Shown here in pieces: positions 9,307 through 16,330 of a DNA stretch of 26,510 nt; positions within the stretch are counted from its first letter, which is position 1; the number at the start of each line of letters is the position of its first letter. Both the position numbers and the translations under genes were made by a program. Under the pieces are notes generated by a model. The model did not search any database. It worked only from the letters and a program-made list of their open reading frames with translations, and was not told the DNA's origin. Source of the stretch: Iamia sp052038315 (GTDB lineage: Bacteria; Actinomycetota; Acidimicrobiia; Acidimicrobiales; Iamiaceae); the NCBI GenBank assembly GCA_052038315.1, contig JBQGCF010000104.1:1-26510 (forward strand), read 5' to 3'.

Positions 9307-10113
9307 TCAGGGGTCGAAGAGGTGGACCATGCTGGCGGTCTGGCTGCCGGTGGCGACGAGGGTGCCGTCCTGGGTCCAGGCGGTGAGGCTGCCGTGGCCG
9401 TAGCCGTGGGTGGCCAGCTCGCCCCTGAGGTCGAGGAGCAGCCACTCGGTGGGCGGCACGTCGGCGAAGCGCAGGGCGTTGTCGAGGCTGAAGCCGCCCC
9501 CGACCCGGCCGGCGGCGGCGGCCACCGCCGGCGGGATCATGTCGGCCAGGAAGGCGACGCCGGCCCGGGTGACCTCGTCGACGCCTCGCAGCCGGGCCCA
9601 CAGCGCCAGCCCGCCCGGGGGCCGCTCGCCGAGGTACGGCGCCTGGCGGTACTCGAGCTTGCGCTTGGCCGCCGCCTCGGGGTCCTGCATCGAGCGGGGC
9701 CCGAAGAAGGGCAGGTCCTCGCAGTCCTCGGGCGGCACCACCGCCGGGGCGGGCAGGAACGCACCGGCCAGGCCCCCGGGCCGGGGGTGGGCGGTGGCGC
9801 CGAGGGCGGTGAAGACGAGCCTCTCCCCCACCGACGCCCGCACCTGGAGCTGGGCGATCCGCCCACCGAGGGCCAGCTCGTCGACCTCCACGGCGATCGT
9901 CTCGCCCACCGCCGCCTGGGCGATGAACTGGGTGACGACCCACAGCGCGTCGCGCTCGGTCGCCGCCTCCATGGCCAGCACCGACGCCGCCGCGCCGGTG
10001 CCGCCGTAGAGGACGCCGTCGATGCGGGCCAGGCCGTGGGTCAGCTCGAACGAGCCGGAGGTCGGAGTGGGACCGGGGCGGAGCGGGATCAGGTCGCGGT
10101 CGGCCGCCCTCAC
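9307..10113 (-). CDS. Acyl-CoA thioesterase, double-hotdog (TesB-like) family
   Basis: A 268-residue protein. The start is the GTG at 10113, overlapping the TGA of the upstream acyl-CoA dehydrogenase gene by 4 nt (GTGA). The N-terminal half has a hotdog fold pattern (HGLARIDGVLYGGTGAA, then TQFIAQA). The C-terminal half ends with YGHGSLTAWTQDGTLVATGSQ, typical of the second hotdog of TesB-like thioesterases, in which Asp/Gln/Thr residues activate water. It should hydrolyse acyl-CoA to free acid plus CoA. In this operon it could release stalled intermediates of the side-chain oxidation carried out by its neighbours, or recycle CoA. The exact acyl substrate is unknown. Confidence 0.82.
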   Translation of the reverse strand: MRAADRDLIPLRPGPTPTSGSFELTHGLARIDGVLYGGTGAAASVLAMEAATERDALWVVTQFIAQAAVGETIAVEVDELALGGRIAQLQVRASVGERLVFTALGATAHPRPGGLAGAFLPAPAVVPPEDCEDLPFFGPRSMQDPEAAAKRKLEYRQAPYLGERPPGGLALWARLRGVDEVTRAGVAFLADMIPPAVAAAAGRVGGGFSLDNALRFADVPPTEWLLLDLRGELATHGYGHGSLTAWTQDGTLVATGSQTASMVHLFDP

Positions 10114-12263
10114 TTCACGAGGGGGTCGCGGGGCAGGCCGAGGATGCGCTCGCCGATCTGGTTGCGCTTGATCTCGGAGGTACCGCCGGCGATCGACATG
10201 CCGCGGTGGATGAGCACCATGAAGTTGCTCATCGCCGCGTCGCCGTCCATGAACGGGACGGCCGGGCCGTGCAGGGCGGTCTGGATGGCGACCGCCTCGT
10301 GGCCCAGCTCGGACAGCACCAGCTTGGTGATGGCGCCCTCCGGCCCGGGACCGGCGCCGGCCACGGCCCGGTACACGCTGCGCAGGTTGAGCAGACCCAT
10401 CGCCTGGTGGTTCGCCTCGTAGCGGCCGACCCGGGAGGCGCCGCCGGCGAGCCGGTCGGGGTGGGCGTCGAGCAGGGCGACCAGGGCCGAGCCTGGCGTG
10501 GCCATGCCGCCCTGGCCACCGCCGATGCTGACGCTCTCGTTGCCGAGCGTGGCCCGGGCGACCGTCCAACCGCCGTCGACCGGACCGACCACGTCGTCGT
10601 CGGGGACGAAGACGTCGTCGAAGAAGACCTCGTTGAACTCCGAGCCGCCCGTCGTCATCTTGAGCGGCCGGACCTCGACGCCCTCGGCGTGCATGTCGAC
10701 GACGACCATGGTGATGCCCTCGTGCTTGGGCACGTCCGGGTTGGTCCGCACGGTGGCGAAGCCCATCCCGGCCACGTGGGCGCCCGAGGTCCACACCTTC
10801 TGGCCGTTGATCTTCCAGCCGCCGTCGACCCGCGTGGCCTTGGTCTTGACGCCGGCCGCGTCGGAGCCGGCGTCGGGCTCGCTGAACAGCTGGCACCAGA
10901 TCACCTCCTGGTCCAGCGCCGGCTTCACCCAGCGGGCCACCTGGTCCTCGGTGCCGTACTGGATCAGGGTGAGGATGACCCACCCGGTGATGCCGTAGGC
11001 CGGCTTGGTGATGCCGGCGGCCTTGAGCTCCTCGGCCACGACGAGCTGCTCGACGGGGCCGGCGTCGCGTCCGTAGGGCTTGGGCCAGTGGGGCTGGACG
11101 TAGCCGGTCTCGATCAGCCGGGCCCGCTGCTCCTCGGCCGGCAGGCCCTTCACCGACTCGGCGAAGGCCCGCACCTCGTCGCGGATCGGCTCGGCCTCCG
11201 GCGGCAGCTCGACCGCCTTCTCCCGGACGACGCCGGCCCGGGTCAGGTCGGTGAGCTCGGCGGCCACCGCCTCCGGGTCGAGGACGGCCAGCAGCGTGGT
11301 GGCCCGGCGCATGAACAGGTGGGCGTCGTGCTCCCAGGTGATGGCGATGCCACCGTGGACCTGGGTGCTGAGGTTGGCGCACAGGTCGGCGGCCGGGGCG
11401 GCGAGGGTGACGGCCACGGCGGCCGCGTAGGTGAGCTGGTCGCCCCCGGTGGCGGCGGCCCGGGCCGCGTCCCAGACCGCGCTGGTGGCCAGCTCGGTGG
11501 CCACGGCCATGTTGGCGCAGTGGTGCTTGACGCCCTGGAACATGGCGATGGGGCGGCCGAACTGGATCCGCTCCTTGGCGTAGGCGGCGGCCATCTCGGT
11601 GGCCTCGCGGGCCAGCCCGACCGCCTCGGCGGCCAGGACCAGCCGGGCCAGGTCGACCAGGGTCCGGCGGGCGCCGGGGATCACGGTGGCGGCGGCCCCG
11701 TCGAGGGTGACCCGGGCCGAGCGGCGGGTCGGGTCGAGGTTGGCCGGGACGACGACGGTGACCCCGTCGCCCACCTCGACCACCGCGACGTCGTCTCCGC
11801 CCGCGACGAGGAGCAGGCCGGCCAGCCCACCGCCCAGCACGACGCCGGCGTCGCCCGAGGCGGTGTCGCCGTCGACCGTGACCGAGCCGCCGAGGGCCAC
11901 CGCGCCCACGACCTCGCCAGAGGCGAGGCCGGGCAGCAGGCGCGCCTTGGTGGCGTCGTCGGCGGTGGCGGCCAGCACGGCGCCGGCGATGACGGTCGGG
12001 ACGAACGGGCCCGGCGCCACGGCCCGGCCCATCTGCTCGACCACGACGACCAGCTCCTCCAGCCCGAAGCCGGAGCCGCCGTGCTCCTCGGGCAGGTGGA
12101 GCCCGAGCCACCCCAGCTCGGCGGCGTCGCCCCAGTAGGCCGGCAGCGCCTCGTCGGCCCCGTCGAGCAGGCGCCGGGCCTCGCCCCGGGCGTCCCGCTT
12201 GTCGAGGGCGGAGCGGGTGACCGCCTCGAGCTCGAGGTGGTCGTCGGTGATGGCGATCGTCAT
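10110..12263 (-). CDS. Fused double-length acyl-CoA dehydrogenase (FadE34/ChsE3-like)
   Basis: At 717 residues this is about twice a normal acyl-CoA dehydrogenase and consists of two such units in one chain. The first (~1-335) starts ITDDHLELEAVTR and has YAKERIQFGRPI, but lacks the full flavin motif. The second (~345-717) has CQLFSEPDAGSD, WKINGQKVWTSGA and the end motif GTSEIKRNQIGERILGLPR. Glu576 in TLGNES is my candidate catalytic base, since the Glu position near GTSEI is Gly. Mycobacterial FadE34 (ChsE3, ~711 aa), acting on C5 steroid side-chain CoA esters, has the same fused layout, so a bulky cyclic acyl-CoA is the inferred substrate. The ATG at 12263 is preferred: GAGG over the upstream SDR stop lies 6 nt before it. 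A GTG at 12275 is the alternative. Confidence 0.92.
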   Translation of the reverse strand: MTIAITDDHLELEAVTRSALDKRDARGEARRLLDGADEALPAYWGDAAELGWLGLHLPEEHGGSGFGLEELVVVVEQMGRAVAPGPFVPTVIAGAVLAATADDATKARLLPGLASGEVVGAVALGGSVTVDGDTASGDAGVVLGGGLAGLLLVAGGDDVAVVEVGDGVTVVVPANLDPTRRSARVTLDGAAATVIPGARRTLVDLARLVLAAEAVGLAREATEMAAAYAKERIQFGRPIAMFQGVKHHCANMAVATELATSAVWDAARAAATGGDQLTYAAAVAVTLAAPAADLCANLSTQVHGGIAITWEHDAHLFMRRATTLLAVLDPEAVAAELTDLTRAGVVREKAVELPPEAEPIRDEVRAFAESVKGLPAEEQRARLIETGYVQPHWPKPYGRDAGPVEQLVVAEELKAAGITKPAYGITGWVILTLIQYGTEDQVARWVKPALDQEVIWCQLFSEPDAGSDAAGVKTKATRVDGGWKINGQKVWTSGAHVAGMGFATVRTNPDVPKHEGITMVVVDMHAEGVEVRPLKMTTGGSEFNEVFFDDVFVPDDDVVGPVDGGWTVARATLGNESVSIGGGQGGMATPGSALVALLDAHPDRLAGGASRVGRYEANHQAMGLLNLRSVYRAVAGAGPGPEGAITKLVLSELGHEAVAIQTALHGPAVPFMDGDAAMSNFMVLIHRGMSIAGGTSEIKRNQIGERILGLPRDPLVK

Positions 12264-12271
12264 GGTGGTCC

Positions 12272-13030
12272 TCACTTGGGGGCGAAGCGCTGGCCGGCGT
12301 CGAGACGGATGGTGCCGCCGTTCAGCATCGGGTTCTCGACGATGGCGGCGACGAGCTTGGCGTACTCGTCGGGACGGCCCATCCGCTTGGGGAAGGCGGC
12401 GTCCTTGGTGAGCGCCGTCTCGAACTCCGCCGGGATGCCGGCGGTGAGGCCGGTGGCGAAGAGCGACGGGGCGATGGTGACGGCCCGGATGCCGAGCGAC
12501 CCGAGGTCGCGGGCCATCGTCAGGGCCATGCCGGCGATCCCGGCCTTGGCCGCGGTGTAGGCGACCTGGCCGATCTGGCCCTCGAAGGCGGCGATCGAGG
12601 CGGTGTTGACGATCACCCCCCGCTCGTCGTCCTCGGGCTCGTTCCGGCTCATGACGTCGGCGACCAGGCGGCTGATGTCGAAGGCCGAGATCAGGTTGAG
12701 CTCGATGATGCGGCGGAAGTCGTCGAGCGGGTGCGGCCCCTCCTTGGTGAGGGTGCGCTTGGCGATGCCGCCACCGGTGGTGTTGACCGAGACGTGGATG
12801 CCGCCGAGCGCCTCGACGGCCCCGTCGACCGCAGCCTGGACCTGCTCGGAGTCCATGACGTCGCACTCGAAGAACGGGGCGTCGAGCCCCTCGGCGACCT
12901 CGGCGCCCTTCGAGGTCGGCAGGTCGACGATGGCGACGTCGGCCCCCTTGCTCCTGAGCAGCTCGGCGCTGGCCCTGGCCATGCCCGACGCACCGCCGAA
13001 GACGACGGCCTTCTTGCCCTGGATCTCCAT
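12272..13030 (-). CDS. SDR-family 3-hydroxyacyl-CoA dehydrogenase (HSD10-like)
   Basis: A 252-residue classical short-chain dehydrogenase. The cofactor glycine motif GGASGMA spans 12-18, with Asp36 (VDLP) after beta-2 indicating NAD. The catalytic tetrad is Asn112, Ser145, Tyr158 and Lys162 (YTAAK). The C-terminal YAKLVAAIVENPMLNGGTIRLD is characteristic of HSD10/type 2 3-hydroxyacyl-CoA dehydrogenases. It should oxidise a 3-hydroxyacyl-CoA to 3-ketoacyl-CoA. It begins 1 nt after the stop of the enoyl-CoA hydratase gene and ends 8 nt before the acyl-CoA dehydrogenase ATG, so the three supply dehydrogenation, hydration and second oxidation of one beta-oxidation turn. A thiolase is absent from the window. 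Confidence 0.9.
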   Translation of the reverse strand: MEIQGKKAVVFGGASGMARASAELLRSKGADVAIVDLPTSKGAEVAEGLDAPFFECDVMDSEQVQAAVDGAVEALGGIHVSVNTTGGGIAKRTLTKEGPHPLDDFRRIIELNLISAFDISRLVADVMSRNEPEDDERGVIVNTASIAAFEGQIGQVAYTAAKAGIAGMALTMARDLGSLGIRAVTIAPSLFATGLTAGIPAEFETALTKDAAFPKRMGRPDEYAKLVAAIVENPMLNGGTIRLDAGQRFAPK

Positions 13031-13031
13031 G

Positions 13032-13829
13032 TCAGCGTCCCTTCCAGACGGGCGATCGCTTCTCGACGAACGCCATCGATCCCTCCCGCGCGTCCTCGCT
13101 GCCGAAGACGGAGGACTGCAGCTCGCGGTGACGGTCCCAGACGTCGGCGCCGGGCTCGTAGGCGGCCCGGCGCAGGAGCTCCTTGGTGGCCTGCACGCCG
13201 AGCGGGCCGTTCTCGGCGATCCGCTCGGCCAGGGCGACGGCCTCGTCCACGACGTCGGCGGCCGGCACGACCCGGTTGACCAGCCCCAGGCGGGCGGCCT
13301 CGGCGGCGTCGATCGGGTCGCCGGTGAGGGCCAGCTCGAGCGCCTTGGCCAGCGGGATGCGGCGGGACAGGAACATGCCGCCGCCGGCCGCGAACAGGCC
13401 CCGCTTGACCTCGGGGAGGCCGAAGCGGGCGTCGTCGGCCACCACGGCGAGATCGCACGCCATCAGCAGCTCGAACCCGCCGGCCAGGGCGGTGGCCTGG
13501 GCCGCGCCGACGACCGGCGTGGCCCCCTCGCCCCGGGCCATGAAGGCGCTGAAGGTGGCGATGTGGGCCCGGTCCTCGTCGCTGGGGGCCAGGTCGCCGC
13601 CGGCGAAGGCGGCCAGGTCCATCCCGGCGCAGAACGAGCGGTCGCCGGTGCCGGTGAGGACGACGGCCCTGACGTCGACCGACGCATCGGCCTCGGCGAG
13701 GGCCCGGCCGATCCCGGCCATCACCGCGCCGTTGAGGGCGTTGCGCTTCTCCGGGCGGTTGATCCGGACGACGACGACGGCGCCCCTCCGCTCGGTGACG
13801 ACGGGCTGCTCGGCGGGGGTGTCCGACAT
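13032..13829 (-). CDS. Enoyl-CoA hydratase/isomerase (crotonase) family
   Basis: A 265-residue crotonase. The oxyanion-hole segments SFCAGMDL (66-72) and ALAGGFEL (~114-121) are present. Both glutamates corresponding to the rat hydratase pair appear to be retained: Glu120 in GGFEL and Glu140 in FGLPEVKRG, so true hydratase activity is likely. It is first in a six-gene minus-strand run. With the FadE34-like dehydrogenase downstream it recalls the mycobacterial EchA19/FadE34 pairing in sterol side-chain degradation; this is inference by motif and context. The ATG is preceded by a 13-nt palindrome and no clear SD, so the transcript may have a very short leader. Confidence 0.9.
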   Translation of the reverse strand: MSDTPAEQPVVTERRGAVVVVRINRPEKRNALNGAVMAGIGRALAEADASVDVRAVVLTGTGDRSFCAGMDLAAFAGGDLAPSDEDRAHIATFSAFMARGEGATPVVGAAQATALAGGFELLMACDLAVVADDARFGLPEVKRGLFAAGGGMFLSRRIPLAKALELALTGDPIDAAEAARLGLVNRVVPAADVVDEAVALAERIAENGPLGVQATKELLRRAAYEPGADVWDRHRELQSSVFGSEDAREGSMAFVEKRSPVWKGR

Positions 13830-13834
13830 AGTGC

Positions 13835-13847
13835 GGTTACGCTAACC
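13835..13847. promoter_or_regulatory. Palindrome GGTTACGCTAACC just upstream of the hydratase operon
   Basis: Perfect 5-bp inverted repeat (GGTTA / TAACC) with a 3-nt spacer, ending 5 nt before the ATG of the first operon gene. Its position would overlap the core promoter or transcription start of the minus-strand operon. It is a candidate repressor site for the divergent TetR protein; binding is inferred. Confidence 0.45.
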
Positions 13848-13877
13848 CACCCTCGGACGGTGTGCAGGAGGTCCGTG

Positions 13878-13896
13878 GCGTCAACTCGGTTGACGC
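13878..13896. promoter_or_regulatory. Candidate TetR operator, GCGTCAAC-TCG-GTTGACGC
   Basis: Perfect inverted repeat with 8-bp arms and a 3-nt spacer (19 bp), lying 19 nt before the TetR ATG in the divergent region. Length and TGAC/GTCA-like symmetry fit TetR-family operators, suggesting autoregulation and control of the divergent beta-oxidation operon. Confidence 0.6.
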
Positions 13897-13915
13897 TCGG
13901 GGGTACCATCGCCGG

Positions 13916-14680
13916 ATGGAGGGCAGCCGCCGCAGCTCCCGGGTCGCCCTGATCGAGGCCGCCTTCGAGGAGTTCTCCACGCGGGGCTACGAGGCGGCCA
14001 CCCTGGCCGAGATCGCCGAGCGGGCGGGCGTCACCACCGGCGCCGTCTACGCCCACTTCCGGAGCAAGCTCGACCTCCTGCTGGCGACGGTCGGCCTGGC
14101 CCCCGTCGCCGACGTCCTGCGCACCGCCGGAGACATCACGACCCTCCCGTGGGCCGAGGCCCAGCAGGTGATCATCCGCTCGATGACGGCCCGCCCGGAC
14201 CGGCGCCGGCTCCTGCTGCTCGACGCCATCGTCGCCGCCCGCCGGGACCCCGAGATCGCCGTCATCCTCCAGCGCGGCCTCGACGGCTACCTCCTGGCCA
14301 TGACCACGACCAACGAGGCGGCCGCGGCCCACGGGCTGATCGACCCGCCGGTGAGCCCCGACGACCTGGCCCGGCTGATGGCCCTCCTGTCGATGGGCAT
14401 GCTCGTGTTCGCCGCCCTCGACGAGGAGCCCCCGTCCGACACCGCCTTCGCCCGGCTGGCCGAGCGGCTCCTCCAGTCGGCCGGGGCCGAGGACGAGCCC
14501 TCCCCCGCCCTGGCCCGGGTCCGGGCCCGGGCGGCGGCCGCCGAGGCGGCCCGCCAGGCCCTGCACGAGGGGATCGTCGAGGCGGCCCGGGAGGGCCACA
14601 GCCTGCGCCGGGTCGGGGCGGCCGCCGGGCTGTCCCACGAGCGGGTGCGCCAGCTGCTGCACGAGCACGACGACCGCTGA
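13916..14680 (+). CDS. TetR/AcrR-family regulator with extra C-terminal HTH-like segment
   Basis: A 254-residue protein from the ATG at 13916; translation can be extended upstream to 13862, but this would cross the operator palindrome. The N-terminal TetR DNA-binding domain covers ~8-55, with AEIAERAGVTTGAVYAHFRSK as recognition helix region. A helical ligand/dimer domain follows (~60-190). After an acidic-proline linker, ~200-254 adds a helix and a segment SLRRVGAAAGLSHERVRQLL (229-248) that looks like a second helix-turn-helix. Typical TetR proteins are ~190-220 residues. It lies divergent to the six-gene acyl-CoA operon and 17 nt upstream of a P450, so it probably controls both by sensing an acyl-CoA or lipid ligand. 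Confidence 0.88.
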   Translation: MEGSRRSSRVALIEAAFEEFSTRGYEAATLAEIAERAGVTTGAVYAHFRSKLDLLLATVGLAPVADVLRTAGDITTLPWAEAQQVIIRSMTARPDRRRLLLLDAIVAARRDPEIAVILQRGLDGYLLAMTTTNEAAAAHGLIDPPVSPDDLARLMALLSMGMLVFAALDEEPPSDTAFARLAERLLQSAGAEDEPSPALARVRARAAAAEAARQALHEGIVEAAREGHSLRRVGAAAGLSHERVRQLLHEHDDR

Positions 14681-14697
14681 CGGGGCACGATCCCCCC

Positions 14698-15909
14698 ATG
14701 GCGACCGTCCCGGCCCTGGACCTGCTCGACCCGGCGGCCTTCGTCGGGGGCCAGCCCCACGAGGCCTTCGCCTGGCTGCGTGACCACGACCCCGTCCACC
14801 GCCACGACGAGCCCGGCGGCCCCGGGTTCTGGGCCGTCACCCGGCACGAGGACGTCAAGGCCGTCGGCCGCGACGCCACCACCTTCTCCTCGGCCGACGG
14901 GATCATGATCCCGTCCACCACCGGGGCGCCGCAGATGATGATCACCATGGACCCGCCGGCCCACACCGGCTTCCGCAAGCTGGTCGTGCCCGACTTCCTG
15001 CCCAAGGCGGTCCGGGCCCTGGGCGAGCGGGTGGACGGCCTGGCCGCGCAGATCGTCGACGGCGTGGTCGAGCAGGGCGGGTGCGACCTGGTGACCGACG
15101 TGGCCGGGCTGATGCCCTCGTACGTGATCGCCGACCTGCTCGGCATCCCGCTGGAGGACGGCGTCGCCCTCTACGACCTGACCGAGACGATCCACAGCAC
15201 CCCCGACCCCGACGCCCCCGGCGCCGGCATGGTGGCGGTGATCGAGATGCTGCAGTACGCCCACGGCGTCTGGGAGGACCGGCGGGCCCACCCCCGGGAC
15301 GACCTGGCCTCGAAGCTGGCCCACGCCATCGTCGACGGCGAGCCGCTCAGCGAGCTCGACTTCGGGATGTGGTTCCTGCTGCTGGTCGACGCCGGCGGCG
15401 ACACGACCCGCAACCTCGTCGCCACCGGGATGCTGGCCCTGCTCGAGCACCCCGAACAGCTGGCGCACGTGCGGGACGACCTCGACGGCCGGCTCGGCCA
15501 CGCCGTCGAGGAGCTGCTGCGCTGGGTCAGCCCCGTCGTCTACATGCGCCGCACCGCCCTGCGGCCGACCCGGATCGGCGACACCGAGATCGCCGAGGGC
15601 GACAAGGTCGTCATGTACTACGGCTCGGCCAACCGCGACCCCCGGGCCTTCAGCGACCCCGACGTCCTCGACGTCACCCGCTGGCCCAACGACCACGTCG
15701 CCTTTGGTGGCGGCGGGCCCCACTTCTGCCTCGGCGCCCACCTCGGCCGGGCCGAGATCCAGGCCCTGCTCCGCCAGGTCCTCACCCGGCTCGACGGCCT
15801 GCGGCTCGACGGCGAGCCCGAGTGGCTGTCGTCCACCTTCATCTCCGGGGTCAAGCACCTCCCCGTCGCCTTCACCCCCGGGCCCCGCTCCTCGCCACCA
15901 CCTCGGTGA
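14698..15909 (+). CDS. Cytochrome P450 (CYP124/125-like lipid or sterol hydroxylase)
   Basis: A 403-residue soluble bacterial P450. I-helix motif AGGDTTRN at 232-239, ExxR at 272-275 (EELLR), PERF-like segment around 315-330 and heme loop FGGGGPHFCLGAHLGR with Cys344 as thiolate ligand. The heme loop and TTRN motif resemble CYP124/CYP125, which hydroxylate terminal methyls of branched lipids or sterol side chains. This gives a plausible first step feeding the acyl-CoA genes on the other side of the regulator. Redox partners are not in the window. It follows the TetR gene by 17 nt and its last 38 bases overlap the 3' end of the convergent MarR gene. The exact family and substrate are inferred. 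Confidence 0.93.
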   Translation: MATVPALDLLDPAAFVGGQPHEAFAWLRDHDPVHRHDEPGGPGFWAVTRHEDVKAVGRDATTFSSADGIMIPSTTGAPQMMITMDPPAHTGFRKLVVPDFLPKAVRALGERVDGLAAQIVDGVVEQGGCDLVTDVAGLMPSYVIADLLGIPLEDGVALYDLTETIHSTPDPDAPGAGMVAVIEMLQYAHGVWEDRRAHPRDDLASKLAHAIVDGEPLSELDFGMWFLLLVDAGGDTTRNLVATGMLALLEHPEQLAHVRDDLDGRLGHAVEELLRWVSPVVYMRRTALRPTRIGDTEIAEGDKVVMYYGSANRDPRAFSDPDVLDVTRWPNDHVAFGGGGPHFCLGAHLGRAEIQALLRQVLTRLDGLRLDGEPEWLSSTFISGVKHLPVAFTPGPRSSPPPR

Positions 15910-16330
15910 CGGCGACCAGGTCGGCCTCGATCCCGTCCCGCTCGGCGGTGGTGAGCCCGAGCCCGGCCTCCCAGTCGTGGAGGGCCTGGTTGACGGCCTC
16001 GGCCTTGGCCCGGCCGGCAGCGGTCAGGACGACGATGATCCGACGGCGGTCGCTCGGGTCGGGGTGGCGCTCGAGCCAGCCGGCGGTGGCCAGCCGGTCG
16101 AGGGTGAGGGTCATGCCCCCCGTGGTCCGGCCCAGCACGGCGCACAGGTCGGCCGGCGACGAGCGGCCCCGTCGGATCAGGGCCAGGACCAGGTAGTCGG
16201 CCACGGCGATGGCGTGCGGCTCGACCAGGGCGTCGAGGACCCGGGTGACCAGCATGTTCAGCCGGACCACCCGCGTGAGCAGCCCGACCTCGTCGTCGGG
16301 GATGCCGGCCTCGGCGGACCAGTCCGTCAC
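15872..16330 (-). CDS. MarR-family transcriptional regulator
   Basis: A 152-residue protein starting at GTG 16330, which overlaps the amidohydrolase stop by 4 nt (GTGA). It has the winged-helix core: SPADLCAVLGRTTGGMTLTLDRLATAGW as the HTH, then HPDPSDRRRIIVVLTAAGR as the wing, flanked by dimerisation helices. MarR proteins are usually ligand-responsive dimers controlling nearby genes. Coupling to the amidohydrolase suggests it regulates that gene and perhaps the divergent cupin. Its last 38 bases lie inside the convergent P450 coding sequence. Confidence 0.9.
   Translation of the reverse strand: MTDWSAEAGIPDDEVGLLTRVVRLNMLVTRVLDALVEPHAIAVADYLVLALIRRGRSSPADLCAVLGRTTGGMTLTLDRLATAGWLERHPDPSDRRRIIVVLTAAGRAKAEAVNQALHDWEAGLGLTTAERDGIEADLVAVTEVVARSGARG

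Noticed and set aside
10206..12560. Long plus-strand frame opposite the acyl-CoA dehydrogenase
   Set aside because: Low-complexity shadow; the opposite strand encodes an intact enzyme family protein.
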